The position numbers and the translations under genes are program-made. DNA of 64,000 bases, taken from contig NZ_JAPFRD010000013.1 of the NCBI RefSeq assembly GCF_026183695.1, positions 186,001-250,000 on the forward strand, given 5' to 3'. The notes under the pieces were generated by a model that saw only the letters and a program-made list of their open reading frames with translations, did not search any database and was not told the DNA's origin. Origin of the DNA: Alteromonas aquimaris. Lineage in GTDB: Bacteria; Pseudomonadota; Gammaproteobacteria; Enterobacterales; Alteromonadaceae. Below are positions 18,972 through 27,759 of the stretch, piece by piece (positions within the stretch are counted from its first letter, which is position 1; each line of letters starts with the position of its first letter).

Positions 18972-20351
18972 GTGAATGATATTAATCAACTGAACCTAAA
19001 GAATATTCTTGAACAGGCGCACATAGGCATTGTCATTCACCGCTGGGATACGACCATTGCCTACGTTAACCCCAAAGCGCTTGAATTACTTCGTTTAAGC
19101 TATGACCAAATAATAGGCAAGAGCGCCTATGATCCCCAATGGCAGTTTATCGACGACAGAGGGAGAAAATTACCGTTCGACCAGTATCCGGTTAATAAGG
19201 TCATAAATTCCCGCAATAAATTAAACAATGAAATAGTGGGCGTAATAGATGGCTCCGCCAAAGATATTAGCTGGTTTCAGGTTAATGCCTATGTGGAGGG
19301 GGAAGTAGGCAAAGGCGGCTTTGTTATCGTCACGTTTACTGATATTTCAGATGCGAAAAAAATGTTTTCATTTGAAGACATTGTGCAAAATACTCAGGAC
19401 ATCGTTATTGTGACGGAAGCAGGGGATATTGACTATCCTACTGGCCCTCGCATTGTATATGTCAATAAAGCATTTGAACTGCTCACCGGTTACTCAAGCT
19501 CTGAAGTGGTAGGTGAAACACCACGAATCTTACAGGGGGCGCTAACTGATAAAGCTGCGACCAAGCGTATTCATACCGCCCTGGAGAAAGGAGCAGCGGT
19601 GACTGAAACGCTACTCAATTATGACAAAAACGGCCGCCCCTATTGGATTGAATTCAATATTATACCCTTGGTGAATAAATATGGTGAAACGACGCATTTT
19701 GCTGCCATTGAACGGGACGTATCGGAAATCATATTCAGGCAGGAGCAACTAAAAAAACGCAATGAAGATTTGCGCGTGCTAAAACTAAAGCTTGAGGAAA
19801 TTGTAGAGAATCGCACGCAGGAATTAGAAAGAGCGAAAGCGAAGCTAGAGAAAATTGCGTTTTTCGATCCTCTCACCCATGCACCCAATCGTCGTTTATT
19901 CAGGGATCAGATTATTAAACTTATCAGCGCAAGTCAGCGCAGTAATTCAGCAGTAATTTTAGGCTTATTGGATATTGATGATTTTAAGTTAGTTAATGAT
20001 AAGTTCGGTCATGACATTGGCGATGCCGTATTGGTTGAACTCGCGCAAGCAATACAGGCTATTTTTCGTACCGAAGATACATTTTGCCGCTATGGTGGTG
20101 AAGAGTTCGCGTTTGCAGCCTCGGCCAGTCAGGAACAGGATGCGTCAGTACTCGGGGAACGCTTGCTTAATGCGGCCAGGCAGCTGAAAGTTCACACTGA
20201 ATCGAAAGATGTGACCATTACGGTTAGCATCGGTATGACAGCGGTTGACGCTAAAGAAATTACAGATTTTGAAGAGACCCTACGCGATGCGGATAAAGCA
20301 CTGTATCAAGCGAAAAGCGAGGGAAAAGACCGTTTTGTTGTAATCACTTAA
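18972..20351 (+). CDS. PAS-PAS-GGDEF diguanylate cyclase
   Basis: Cytoplasmic signalling enzyme (459 aa) that should make cyclic di-GMP. A first PAS domain covers about 8-125 and a second about 135-260 (IVYVNKAFELLTGYSSSEVVG, a PAS-type flavin/ligand pocket sequence). A coiled linker (about 258-295) leads to the GGDEF domain (about 296-459) with the active-site motif as GGEEF in RYGGEEFAFA. No membrane helix or EAL domain is seen. No RxxD product-inhibition site was noted. Start is a GTG with no clear Shine-Dalgarno sequence, but stops lie in frame just upstream and the PAS domain begins within 15 residues. The input signal is unknown. Confidence 0.88.
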   Translation: MNDINQLNLKNILEQAHIGIVIHRWDTTIAYVNPKALELLRLSYDQIIGKSAYDPQWQFIDDRGRKLPFDQYPVNKVINSRNKLNNEIVGVIDGSAKDISWFQVNAYVEGEVGKGGFVIVTFTDISDAKKMFSFEDIVQNTQDIVIVTEAGDIDYPTGPRIVYVNKAFELLTGYSSSEVVGETPRILQGALTDKAATKRIHTALEKGAAVTETLLNYDKNGRPYWIEFNIIPLVNKYGETTHFAAIERDVSEIIFRQEQLKKRNEDLRVLKLKLEEIVENRTQELERAKAKLEKIAFFDPLTHAPNRRLFRDQIIKLISASQRSNSAVILGLLDIDDFKLVNDKFGHDIGDAVLVELAQAIQAIFRTEDTFCRYGGEEFAFAASASQEQDASVLGERLLNAARQLKVHTESKDVTITVSIGMTAVDAKEITDFEETLRDADKALYQAKSEGKDRFVVIT

Positions 20352-20462
20352 AGGCTGTCCTTTAAATGTACCTGTATGAAAAGAGGGGCTGCAAAATAGT
20401 GTAGGGAGCGTTTAGATGCAGTGGCTCAAGACTTTAAGCGGACGGTCAAGGCCCCGAAAAGG

Positions 20463-20543
20463 AGCAATTGCACCCAAGCTATAATACTGAACGAAGCGAC
20501 GGAAGTCGGCGTGTAATTGTCCCGCTTGCTTGGGTTGTTATGC
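20463..20543 (-). repeat. attC-like integron recombination site (downstream of the VF530 gene)
   Basis: Read on the minus strand, the site begins 14 nt after the VF530 stop with GCATAAC (20537-20543). The segment AACCCAAGC AAGCGGGAC follows, resembling the start of Vibrio VCR-type attC sites. Perfect 8-nt inverted arms (ACCCAAGC 20472-20479; GCTTGGGT 20528-20535) enclose a 48-nt variable centre. The far core site (expected GTTRRRY) is not recognisable, so the site may be decayed on that side. Confidence 0.5.
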
Positions 20544-20557
20544 GCAACGTCACTCCA

Positions 20558-20776
20558 TTACGTAAATGTATCTATGTACAACGACTCTACTTTATCCCTA
20601 GCCCATTGAGTTTTACGTAAAAATTTTAAAGATGATTTAATTGAAGGATCATTACTAAAGCAATTTACCCTTACCCGTTGATATAAACCTTTCCAACCAT
20701 AGTACTCATGTAGCCGAGTTAGAATCGTTTCCAACGTAAGCCCATGCAAAGGATTATTGATCTGTTCCTGATTCAT
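20558..20776 (-). CDS. VF530-family (DUF2132) small protein
   Basis: 72-aa protein of the VF530 family, recognised from [16 protein letters not shown], the YGW motif, [15 protein letters not shown] and [14 protein letters not shown]. The fold is a small helical bundle related to DNA-binding domains; its biological role is unknown. The gene is on the minus strand between attC-like sites, about 95 nt after an R'-type core site. Small orphan genes of this size are typical integron cargo, although VF530 genes also occur outside integrons. Confidence 0.88.
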   Translation of the reverse strand: MNQEQINNPLHGLTLETILTRLHEYYGWKGLYQRVRVNCFSNDPSIKSSLKFLRKTQWARDKVESLYIDTFT

Positions 20777-20871
20777 CAGATACCTTGGAAGTTAAATTAG
20801 CTAAAGCAGTTTAACAAACTAAAGGACTACAACCACTAAAGAAAACTAAATTGTCAACTGCATAGCTTTGC

Positions 20872-20960
20872 GCATAACGTCGCAGTAACGAGCCGTCACA
20901 CGATGGCACGAATATCGAAGTCGCCACCGTGTTACTGTCCGGGCGCGCCAACCGCGTTAT
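20872..20960 (-). repeat. attC-like site, atypical (downstream of the SRPBCC gene)
   Basis: On the minus strand the gene is followed by CTATAAC, then a GC-rich palindrome. A hairpin with perfect arms comes next (CAGTAAC/GTTACTG; plus-strand 20883-20889 and 20931-20937), and then an R'-type core GTTATGC (plus 20872-20878). The terminal core matches the site at 21459-21465. The left-hand pairing of simple sites is less clear than in the 21.5-kb copy, so this may be decayed or unconventional. Confidence 0.4.
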
Positions 20961-20981
20961 AGAGTTCTCTTATGCGTCGTG

Positions 20982-21431
20982 CTACGCATGATCAGTAACA
21001 ATATTAATGACAGTGTTGTGTTCCAGTAAAGCCTTCGCTGCAACGATGACTTGGTTGAAGCCGCCTGTGGAATCGAGTGCACGAACTATGATGTCATCGT
21101 TACTCCCGGTAAATCCGGTTTCTTCGATTGTCAGTTTGGTGTCGCCAGTATTTGTTTCTTCTAGAATCCACCGAACTTCAGTCCATGTGTCTTCGTTTCC
21201 CCACTTGATATGAATCAAAGAGTCTTTTTTCAACTCTAAGACTTGGACAGTAAACCCAAAGGCGTCATCATCATCACCGATGAACCAGGTCACCGATTCA
21301 CCCATCTTGAGGCCTGAATCTGTTCGGTGAAACCAAAATTTCTTCATTCGTTCTGGGTTGACGAATGCTTCGAATACTTTGTCAGGGCTCGAACGAACGA
21401 TTGATTGCGCTCGTGCAACTAGATTCATCAT
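20982..21431 (-). CDS. SRPBCC/AHSA1-like domain protein
   Basis: 149-aa single-domain protein of the START/SRPBCC superfamily, AHSA1-like branch. Supporting motifs are the opening VRSSPDKVFEAFVNPERMKKFW, the strand FGFTVQVLEL, and the C-terminal helix ending in AAKALLEH. The fold is a hydrophobic-ligand cavity; ligand unknown. GGGAG lies 5 nt upstream of the first of two ATG codons. The start lies only 27 nt from the GTTATGC core of the neighbouring attC-like site, as in integron cassettes, and an attC-like element follows the stop. No signal peptide, so cytoplasmic. Confidence 0.85.
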   Translation of the reverse strand: MMNLVARAQSIVRSSPDKVFEAFVNPERMKKFWFHRTDSGLKMGESVTWFIGDDDDAFGFTVQVLELKKDSLIHIKWGNEDTWTEVRWILEETNTGDTKLTIEETGFTGSNDDIIVRALDSTGGFNQVIVAAKALLEHNTVINIVTDHA

Positions 21432-21458
21432 GGTACTCCCGAAAATATCGTTAAAGAC

Positions 21459-21569
21459 GCATAACGCTTTGCATAAAGGGTAACTACTTGTTGATTATAC
21501 TGGGGCGCAGCGCCAGCCAGCAAGTAGGTGTCCCCACGAACGCAGGGAGGTTTGATGCATTTCTTAGGC
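21459..21569 (-). repeat. attC integron recombination site (best copy)
   Basis: On the minus strand the order is R'' GCCTAAG (plus 21563-21569, containing the TAA stop of the cassette gene), L'' TGCATCAAA (21551-21559), a variable imperfect palindrome including CTACTTG/CAAGTAG, L' TTTATGC (21471-21477), spacer AAAGC, and R' GTTATGC (21459-21465). L'' equals the reverse complement of L' plus one extra C, the extrahelical base that integrases use to choose the bottom strand. Length is 111 bp, within the known attC range. These features together make an attC call convincing. Confidence 0.7.
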
Positions 21570-22160
21570 ACCGGTGTCTCCCATTATTCTCTGCATGCAT
21601 AATCTGATCATATTTGATAAAGAAGCGTCAACAGGTGTGTAGCTAATAGTGACCAAAGTTGGATTCTCTGATCTTTGTAACTCAACCGTCAATGGTTGAC
21701 CTAGTGTAATCTGATGAAAGATATTAAGCCCTGAATCAATATTTGTAGAAAATAATACATATTCGCCATTAATTATTTCGGGTATCCAATCTGAATTCGT
21801 CGAGAATCCGCCAACTGAGATAGTTGCACTGTTAATGTGTTTTTTCCAATAGCGACTATTTTCATCAATATACTTGGATGAAATAATGAATATGGGAGCC
21901 ACAATACCGTTTGGAAGAGTTCTCAACTCAATATAACCGGGGTAAGTATTATAAAAATCATCCTCAGCTATTAATTGAATGTGACACTCTTGCACTCCAA
22001 TTAGATCTTTTGGAACATCAATCAACTGACTGATCTCAAATTCACCATTTGATTTTCTGATTGAAAACTCAATTTTGCCCTTGACGGCAACGTTGCTAGG
22101 AGGGGCTTCTTCAGCATTTGCCATAAAGACTAGCAAAAGTGAGAAAAACAATACCTTCAT
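21564..22160 (-). CDS. exported protein of unknown function in an integron-type cassette
   Basis: 198 aa with a clear signal peptide (MKVLFFSLLLVFMANA, cleavage before EEAP). The mature part is probably beta-rich; its only cysteines are Cys54 and Cys188, so one disulfide is possible. No family was recognised. The gene begins 20 nt after a consensus GTTAGGC core site and its stop codon lies inside the R'' arm of the attC at 21459-21569, so it fits a complete gene cassette. Periplasmic or outer-surface location is inferred from the signal. Confidence 0.7.
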   Translation of the reverse strand: MKVLFFSLLLVFMANAEEAPPSNVAVKGKIEFSIRKSNGEFEISQLIDVPKDLIGVQECHIQLIAEDDFYNTYPGYIELRTLPNGIVAPIFIISSKYIDENSRYWKKHINSATISVGGFSTNSDWIPEIINGEYVLFSTNIDSGLNIFHQITLGQPLTVELQRSENPTLVTISYTPVDASLSNMIRLCMQRIMGDTGA

Positions 22161-22179
22161 ATAAAAAATCCTTTTAGGC

Positions 22180-22195
22180 GCCTAACACCTTATAA
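22180..22195 (-). repeat. integron core-type site GTTAGGC
   Basis: On the minus strand the sequence TTATAAGG-T-GTTAGGC matches an L'/R' pair, with the R' consensus GTTRRRY exact. It lies 20 nt before the start of the exported cassette gene. No matching R''/L'' was found on its upstream side, so this may be the right-hand end of the array or a half-site. Confidence 0.45.
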
Positions 22196-22278
22196 CTCGA
22201 GGATGCTTTCACACACGAACCCCGCATTCTTATTTAATATCAGCACTTTATAGCATTAAAAAAACCAAAAACACTGCT

Positions 22279-22560
22279 TTATATACGTATTTCTGAGCCC
22301 TCTAAGTAGTAACGGGGCGAAAACTTAATGTAGTTTAAGTAAATCAATAAATTGGCATTTTTATGTACTGAAATTGATGTGCAATTAAGACTTCTCATTA
22401 ATTCTAAGCGCCAAACTGTACTATATTCCATTCCGTTGGCACGAGCCCTTTCCTCAAGCTCTAAACGAATTCGTATACGCAATAGGTAGGATAATTGAAG
22501 GGTTTTTTTCTGTCTGACTATGCGGTCTTTGTTACAAAGTGTATGAATTTGAATAGCCAT
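22279..22560 (-). CDS. small protein of unknown function
   Basis: 93 aa, basic and helix-rich in the middle (LRIRIRLELEERARANG), no signal peptide, no recognised family. A strong Shine-Dalgarno sequence (GGGAGG, 8 nt before the ATG) argues that it is expressed. It is the rightmost of the minus-strand gene run with the attC-like sites but has no clear attC after it. A DNA-binding role is possible from its size and charge; this is only a guess. Confidence 0.5.
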   Translation of the reverse strand: MAIQIHTLCNKDRIVRQKKTLQLSYLLRIRIRLELEERARANGMEYSTVWRLELMRSLNCTSISVHKNANLLIYLNYIKFSPRYYLEGSEIRI

Positions 22561-22730
22561 AAGTTGCCTCCCGTTTCGTAGGAAACTTGTATATGGCAGT
22601 CAGGTTAGCGGGTATAGTTGAGGGTCTGTGCCAGACAAAATTTGGACATTCAAAAAGTATCATTCCCAAAGGCAGCCGTCGTAGCATTCCACTTAACTGA
22701 CACCGACGCCATTATTACAGCTGTATTGTT

Positions 22731-22758
22731 TTGGAATGAAAGGCGCTTCATTTATACT
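22731..22758 (+). promoter_or_regulatory. candidate sigma-70 promoter for ppiC
   Basis: TTGGAA (22731-22736), a 16-nt spacer and TATACT (22753-22758), 29 nt before the ATG of the parvulin gene. Good match at -10, moderate at -35. Confidence 0.5.
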
Positions 22759-22787
22759 TTACAAAACTGTAGTTAGAAGAGAATCTC

Positions 22788-23066
22788 ATGCCACGAGCCA
22801 GTGCCTACCATATTCTGGTAAAGACAAAAGAAGAAGCTGAAAAGCTTAAGCAACAATTGGCCAGAGGCGCTAACTTTCAGCAGTTAGCTAAAAAGCATTC
22901 TATCTGTCCCTCCCGCAAACGCGGAGGGGATTTAGGAGAGTTCAATCGTGGAGATATGGTCAAGGCTTTTGACGAAGTTGTTTTCAAAAAAGCGCTTTTT
23001 GAAGTGCATGGCCCAGTAAAAACTAAATTTGGTTTTCATTTGATTAAAACTGTTTATCGGAGTTAG
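22788..23066 (+). CDS. ppiC: peptidyl-prolyl cis-trans isomerase C (parvulin)
   Basis: 92-aa single-domain parvulin, a cytoplasmic prolyl isomerase like E. coli PpiC. Family motifs are ASAYHILVKTKEEAE at the start, HSICPSRKRGGDLGEF in the middle and VKTKFGFHLIKT at the end. Full length for the family, with no signal peptide or extra domain. An AGAGAA ribosome-binding site precedes the ATG. It marks the return to conserved chromosomal genes after the cassette-like region and is convergent with the YhiN-type flavoprotein gene. Confidence 0.95.
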   Translation: MPRASAYHILVKTKEEAEKLKQQLARGANFQQLAKKHSICPSRKRGGDLGEFNRGDMVKAFDEVVFKKALFEVHGPVKTKFGFHLIKTVYRS

Positions 23067-23114
23067 CGTTTTGTTTGAAGTTTTCCCTAATTGACGGACA
23101 ACAACAGACAAACA

Positions 23115-24296
23115 TTAAACCTCCTGGCCTGCGGCCCAACCGCTACTCCATGCCCACTGAAAATTGTAGCCACCCAACCAGCCTGTAACGTCCATCACCT
23201 CGCCGATAAAGAACAACCCTTCTACTTTCTTGGCCATCATGGTCTTAGACGATATCTCGTTAGTGTCTACGCCCCCTAACGTTACTTCCGCAGTACGATA
23301 CCCTTCAGTACCATTTGGTTTTATGTTCCATTCGCATAGGGCCTCTTGCATGAGCAAAAGCTGGTTATCAGAAAATTGCTTTATGGGCAGATTTTTCCAG
23401 TTGTTGACTTCTATAAGTACCTGGGCCAATCGTTTTGGGAAGTGTTTCGCTAACACTGTCGACAGCTGAGCCTCCGGCGATACCTTCCTGGCCTCCAGCA
23501 ATATATCACCCTGTGCAGCGGCCAGTAGATTTATTTCTATAGCTTCACCTGGTTCCCAATAAGAGGAGATCTGCAACATAGATGGGCCGCTTAAACCACG
23601 ATGAGTAAATAGCATCGCTTCGGTAAAGGAATTACGCGTATTTCCCGCACACACATCTACCGCAATCCCACTTAAATCAGCAAACACGTGTTTATCTTGA
23701 TCGTGCAGCGTAAACGGGACCAGGCCCGCCCGAGTGGGTAGCACTGCCAAATCAAACTGTTCTGCAATTTTATAGCCGAATGGCGTGGCACCCAGTTTAG
23801 GTAAACTCAACCCTCCGGTGGCGATAACCACCGACTCTGCCTGATATTCACCCAATGAGGTGTTCACAGTAAATTTATCGGCGATTTTCTCGACGCTCAA
23901 CACTTCACAGCGGGTGGTGACCAGGGCCCCATACTTGGAGCATTCATTTAAAAGCAGGTTAACAATATCAGCAGCGGAATCATCACAAAAAAGCTGACCT
24001 AAGGTTTTTTCATGATAAGGGATGCCGTATTCCCCTACCAACGAAATAAAATCCCATTGCGTATAGCGGCTTAACGCTGACTTACAGAAATGGGGGTTTT
24101 GCGATAAATAATTTTCGGGGGAGGCATACATGTTAGTAAAATTACAGCGGCCGCCACCCGACATTAGGATTTTGCGACCCACTTTTTTTGCATGATCAAG
24201 TACTTCGACTTTGCGACCGCGTTTAGCCGCTTGGGCAGCACAAAAAAGCCCAGCTGCCCCTGCGCCAATAATGATCACATCTCGCTGTTTTACCAT
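23115..24296 (-). CDS. YhiN/HI0933-family FAD-dependent oxidoreductase
   Basis: 393-aa flavoprotein of the HI0933/YhiN family. The FAD-binding dinucleotide motif is at the N-terminus (IIGAGAAGLFCAAQAAKRG), followed by the family signature KILMSGGGRCNFTN. A central insert domain is present, and the C-terminus closes the FAD site (GLFFIGEVMDVTGWLGGYNF). Substrate and reaction are not established for the family. It is the last gene of a minus-strand run downstream of a peroxiredoxin gene with a gap of about 80 bp, so a redox theme is possible but unproven. Confidence 0.9.
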   Translation of the reverse strand: MVKQRDVIIIGAGAAGLFCAAQAAKRGRKVEVLDHAKKVGRKILMSGGGRCNFTNMYASPENYLSQNPHFCKSALSRYTQWDFISLVGEYGIPYHEKTLGQLFCDDSAADIVNLLLNECSKYGALVTTRCEVLSVEKIADKFTVNTSLGEYQAESVVIATGGLSLPKLGATPFGYKIAEQFDLAVLPTRAGLVPFTLHDQDKHVFADLSGIAVDVCAGNTRNSFTEAMLFTHRGLSGPSMLQISSYWEPGEAIEINLLAAAQGDILLEARKVSPEAQLSTVLAKHFPKRLAQVLIEVNNWKNLPIKQFSDNQLLLMQEALCEWNIKPNGTEGYRTAEVTLGGVDTNEISSKTMMAKKVEGLFFIGEVMDVTGWLGGYNFQWAWSSGWAAGQEV

Positions 24297-24375
24297 TAGC
24301 GATTAACCTGAATAAATTACCCCGCGGCGATTATACAGGTTATCGACCCGATGGAGGAAAAATCCTACAGGAGAG

Positions 24376-24849
24376 TTACAAGCTATCCAGCATAGTTTGT
24401 GCGTCACTCACTTCGAAGTTACCCGGGTCTTCAATATTGAGTTTTCGCACAATCCCATCTTCTACCAACATGGAATAACGAACAGAGCGTACTCCACCGA
24501 ACTCACCCGTATCCACATCCATGCCGATGGATTCTGTGAAAAAAGCATTGCCATCACCGGCCATAATGATTTCTTCAGCATTGGTGGCTTTGCCCCACGC
24601 ATCCATAACGAATGCGTCGTTTACTGAAATACAAATTATCGAGTCGACACCCTTTGCCTTAATCTTATCGGCCAGCGCTACATATCCTGGCAGGTGTGTT
24701 TGGCTACAAGTAGGAGTAAATGCACCGGGAACGGCAAACAACACCACCTTTTTACCACCAAACAACTCCTCCACATGAGGATTGGTCATTTTTCCATTTT
24801 TTAATACGCTCAGGGTAACTTCAGGTAATGAGCTTCCTACTTGTATCAT
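24376..24849 (-). CDS. Prx5-type peroxiredoxin
   Basis: 157-aa thiol peroxidase of the Prx5 class that reduces hydrogen peroxide and organic hydroperoxides. The peroxidatic cysteine is Cys48 in PGAFTPTCSQTHLPGY; Cys73 (DSIICISVND) is the likely partner. No fused glutaredoxin domain is present, unlike the Haemophilus hybrid form. The conserved Arg follows in the RSVRYSMLV segment. It starts 12 nt downstream of rsmJ, so it is probably in the recG-rsmJ transcript. Confidence 0.92.
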   Translation of the reverse strand: MIQVGSSLPEVTLSVLKNGKMTNPHVEELFGGKKVVLFAVPGAFTPTCSQTHLPGYVALADKIKAKGVDSIICISVNDAFVMDAWGKATNAEEIIMAGDGNAFFTESIGMDVDTGEFGGVRSVRYSMLVEDGIVRKLNIEDPGNFEVSDAQTMLDSL

Positions 24850-24861
24850 CTAATTCTCCTA

Positions 24862-25629
24862 TCAAGTATTGGTCAGATAAACATCAAATCGATGTTTTTT
24901 ACTGGTGATTGCCATTGTTGGTTTGCAATCATTTAACAGTGGTGCGCTATTAGGTCGCTTCACCACGACGCGTGATTTCGCCAGTTTCATCGCTGGCGCT
25001 AATAACTCATTGGCATCAGCATCCGGCCCAAGCAATTGTTGAAACACGCGCATTTCTTTTTTAACTAAAGCAGATTTTTTCCGATGTGGAAACATCGGGT
25101 CCAAATAAATACCGTCCACTTCGTCTAATGCCCAGTTTTGCATAACTAATATACTATCGCCATGGATAAGTGATAATTGCGCCGCCACCTCAGGTTGCTG
25201 CGCTTGTAAGCGCTCGATACCATCTGCTAATAACGCCGCCACCACGGGCGAGCGCTCTATCAAGACTACCTTACAGCCGCTACTTGCCAGCACGAAGGCA
25301 TCGCGTCCCAGACCTGGCGTAGCGTCGATAAGGGTAAGCGGGCGCGTAGATTTCACGCCGAATGCTTTGGCTAGGGGCTCTTTAAAAGCACCACCATGTT
25401 GTTTGCGATATTGAGTTTGTGCAGACAGGAAATCTACCGTGATACCATGCTGTTTGGGTTCATTAAAATCCTTAAGCACTAATTGTTCTTGTTCAATACA
25501 AAGTGCTAATCCAGAGGGTGGCTGCTTTACGACCTCAAATTTCCAGCGTTTACTGAGACTCTGGGCTTTTGCAGACGCGAGAGGATCGGTGCTATCCACA
25601 TACAATTGCACAGTATTAAGCATGGCCAT
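24862..25629 (-). CDS. rsmJ: 16S rRNA m2G1516 methyltransferase RsmJ
   Basis: 255 aa, class I SAM-dependent methyltransferase that modifies G1516 of 16S rRNA. Motif I is DATPGLGRDAFVLASSG and the catalytic-region motif is DGIYLDPMFPHRKKSALVKKEMR, both diagnostic for the RsmJ (YhiQ) family. The FLSAQTQYRKQHGG element precedes them. The listed ATG lies 14 nt inside the end of recG, implying coupling; a second ATG two codons later (25623) is equally plausible. Confidence 0.92.
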   Translation of the reverse strand: MAMLNTVQLYVDSTDPLASAKAQSLSKRWKFEVVKQPPSGLALCIEQEQLVLKDFNEPKQHGITVDFLSAQTQYRKQHGGAFKEPLAKAFGVKSTRPLTLIDATPGLGRDAFVLASSGCKVVLIERSPVVAALLADGIERLQAQQPEVAAQLSLIHGDSILVMQNWALDEVDGIYLDPMFPHRKKSALVKKEMRVFQQLLGPDADANELLAPAMKLAKSRVVVKRPNSAPLLNDCKPTMAITSKKHRFDVYLTNT

Positions 25630-27688
25630 ACTGCTCCTTTACGCCAATCCAGCGGTTGATTATAGCTTGGGCATTAGAGGGATGCTCATTCCACAGGCGT
25701 TGGGCGATTTGTTGTACCTGGGGAATAAGTTGCGCATCACGCACTAAATCCGCAATTTTCAAGTCAGCAATACCAGTTTGTTTGGTGCCCATAAGCTCAC
25801 CAGGCCCCCTGATTTCCAGGTCCCGCTGGGCAATGTAAAAACCGTCACTTGACTCTCTTAGCACAGCCAGCCGCTGGGTCGCGGTTTTTGACAATGGGCT
25901 TTGATACATCAATACGCACTGGCTTTCCACTGCCCCTCGTCCTACCCGACCGCGTAATTGATGAAGTTGCGCCAACCCTAGTCGTTCTGGGTTTTCAATG
26001 ATCATGATACTGGCGTTCGGTACATCCACTCCAACCTCAATCACAGTGGTGGCCACCAGCAAGTCCAGTTCGCCCGCCTTAAAATCAGCCATAACTTGCT
26101 GCTTTTCGTCGGCTTTTAAGCGGCCATGCACCAGCCCAATACGCAGTTCAGGCAAAGCGGTGCGCAAAGTAATAGCGGCATCTTCTGCAGCCTGACATTG
26201 CAGTACGTCAGATTCTTCAATTAAAGTGCACACCCAGTAAGCTTGGCGTCCATTCGTTTTACAGGCCTCATACACACGCTGGATCACATCTGCACGCCGG
26301 GAGTCTGGCAGCACCACGGTGGTGACAGGGGTTCTGCCCGGCGGGAGTTCATCGATAACAGACGTATCTAAATCTGCGTACGCTGTCATGGCTAAGGTGC
26401 GGGGAATAGGTGTCGCAGTCATGATCAACTGGTGTGGAAATCGCCCCTGTACACGACCTTTTTCTCTTAACGCGAGTCGCTGATGCACACCAAAACGATG
26501 TTGCTCGTCGACTATAACCAAAGCTAGCTGATGATATGCTACCGCCTCCTGAAAAATCGCATGGGTGCCGACCAACATTTGAAGCTCGCCGTTTGCCAGC
26601 CGAGCAAGTATCTCATCGCGTTTCTTACCCTTTAACTTACCCGCTAACCAGCCTACTTCTATCCCTAAGGGTGCCAGCCAATTTTTAAAATTAATGGCGT
26701 GCTGTTCAGCCAGCAACTCAGTAGGAGCCATCAAGGCCACCTGGTAACCGTTGCCAATCGCGGTAAGTGCTGCTAAGGCCGCCACGAGTGTTTTACCTGA
26801 GCCTACATCACCTTGTACCAACCGCATCATCGGGCGTGATTTTCTAAGGTCGGTCTGAATGTCTTCTACCACCCTTCGCTGCGCTCCGGTTGGGGAAAAT
26901 GGGAGCGAGGCAAGTAACTGACCTGTCAGATCCGGTGCTGCGTTCAGCGGTATGCCCGGTTGCGCATCTGACTGTTGGCGCACCTTCAACACACTTAAAT
27001 GATGAGCTAAAAGCTCCTCGATAATCAGCCTTTTTTGCGCAGGATGTGCGCCACTTTCAAATGTCTCGATAGGCACATCTGGCGTAGGCCGATGGACCGT
27101 ATGCAACGCCTTATGCAGTGGCATCTGCTGCTGGTATAAACCACCAGGCATGAGATCGGTAAGGTTTTTATCGCTGAGCAGTGCCAGCGCCTGCTCGGTT
27201 AACTTACGAAGTGTAAGTTGCTTCACGCCCTCTGTGGTGGGATAAACTGGCGTCAAGGTTTCCTCATTGGCACTTGCATCTTCGCTTTGTAAGGCAAACT
27301 CCGGATGCATCATTTCCAGTCCGACTTTGCCTGTGCGGATCTCACCAAAGCAGCGCAGCCGATTACCCGGTGAAAGCATAGTGCGTTGGGCCGCACCAAA
27401 GTGAAAAAAGCGCAGGGTTAGGGTACCTGATCCATCTGAAAGCTTTACCACCAGCATACGCTTACGGCCATACTGAATATCAGCTTGCATTACTTCGCCC
27501 ATCACACTGACATGAGTAAACGGGCGACATTCAGCCACACTATAAATCCGGGTGCGATCTTCGTAACGGGCAGGTAAGTGGAAGAGCAAATCCTGGACCG
27601 TGTAGACACCAATTTTTTCAAGCTTTTCGGCTACTTTTGCTCCCACTCCCTTTAACTGGGTAAGAGGCATGTGCGCTAGAGACTGCAT
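25616..27688 (-). CDS. recG: ATP-dependent DNA helicase RecG
   Basis: 690-aa RecG, which remodels stalled forks and branch-migrates Holliday junctions. It has the N-terminal wedge/OB domain (about 1-250, including RYEDRTRIYSV), then helicase domain 1 with Walker A QGDVGSGKTLVAA and the DEQHRFG box. Helicase domain 2 follows with TTVIEVGVDVPNA and the GRVGRG motif. Length is normal for the family. It is in the same direction as the spoT-trmH block, as in E. coli, but with a thioredoxin-fold gene inserted between trmH and recG. Confidence 0.97.
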   Translation of the reverse strand: MQSLAHMPLTQLKGVGAKVAEKLEKIGVYTVQDLLFHLPARYEDRTRIYSVAECRPFTHVSVMGEVMQADIQYGRKRMLVVKLSDGSGTLTLRFFHFGAAQRTMLSPGNRLRCFGEIRTGKVGLEMMHPEFALQSEDASANEETLTPVYPTTEGVKQLTLRKLTEQALALLSDKNLTDLMPGGLYQQQMPLHKALHTVHRPTPDVPIETFESGAHPAQKRLIIEELLAHHLSVLKVRQQSDAQPGIPLNAAPDLTGQLLASLPFSPTGAQRRVVEDIQTDLRKSRPMMRLVQGDVGSGKTLVAALAALTAIGNGYQVALMAPTELLAEQHAINFKNWLAPLGIEVGWLAGKLKGKKRDEILARLANGELQMLVGTHAIFQEAVAYHQLALVIVDEQHRFGVHQRLALREKGRVQGRFPHQLIMTATPIPRTLAMTAYADLDTSVIDELPPGRTPVTTVVLPDSRRADVIQRVYEACKTNGRQAYWVCTLIEESDVLQCQAAEDAAITLRTALPELRIGLVHGRLKADEKQQVMADFKAGELDLLVATTVIEVGVDVPNASIMIIENPERLGLAQLHQLRGRVGRGAVESQCVLMYQSPLSKTATQRLAVLRESSDGFYIAQRDLEIRGPGELMGTKQTGIADLKIADLVRDAQLIPQVQQIAQRLWNEHPSNAQAIINRWIGVKEQYGHA

Positions 27689-27759
27689 CGCAGCCAGTTC
27701 CCTCGGCTATTCCTAAGTAGCCGCAGTATAACCGTAAAAAGTCTCCAGCGTGAAGTCGA

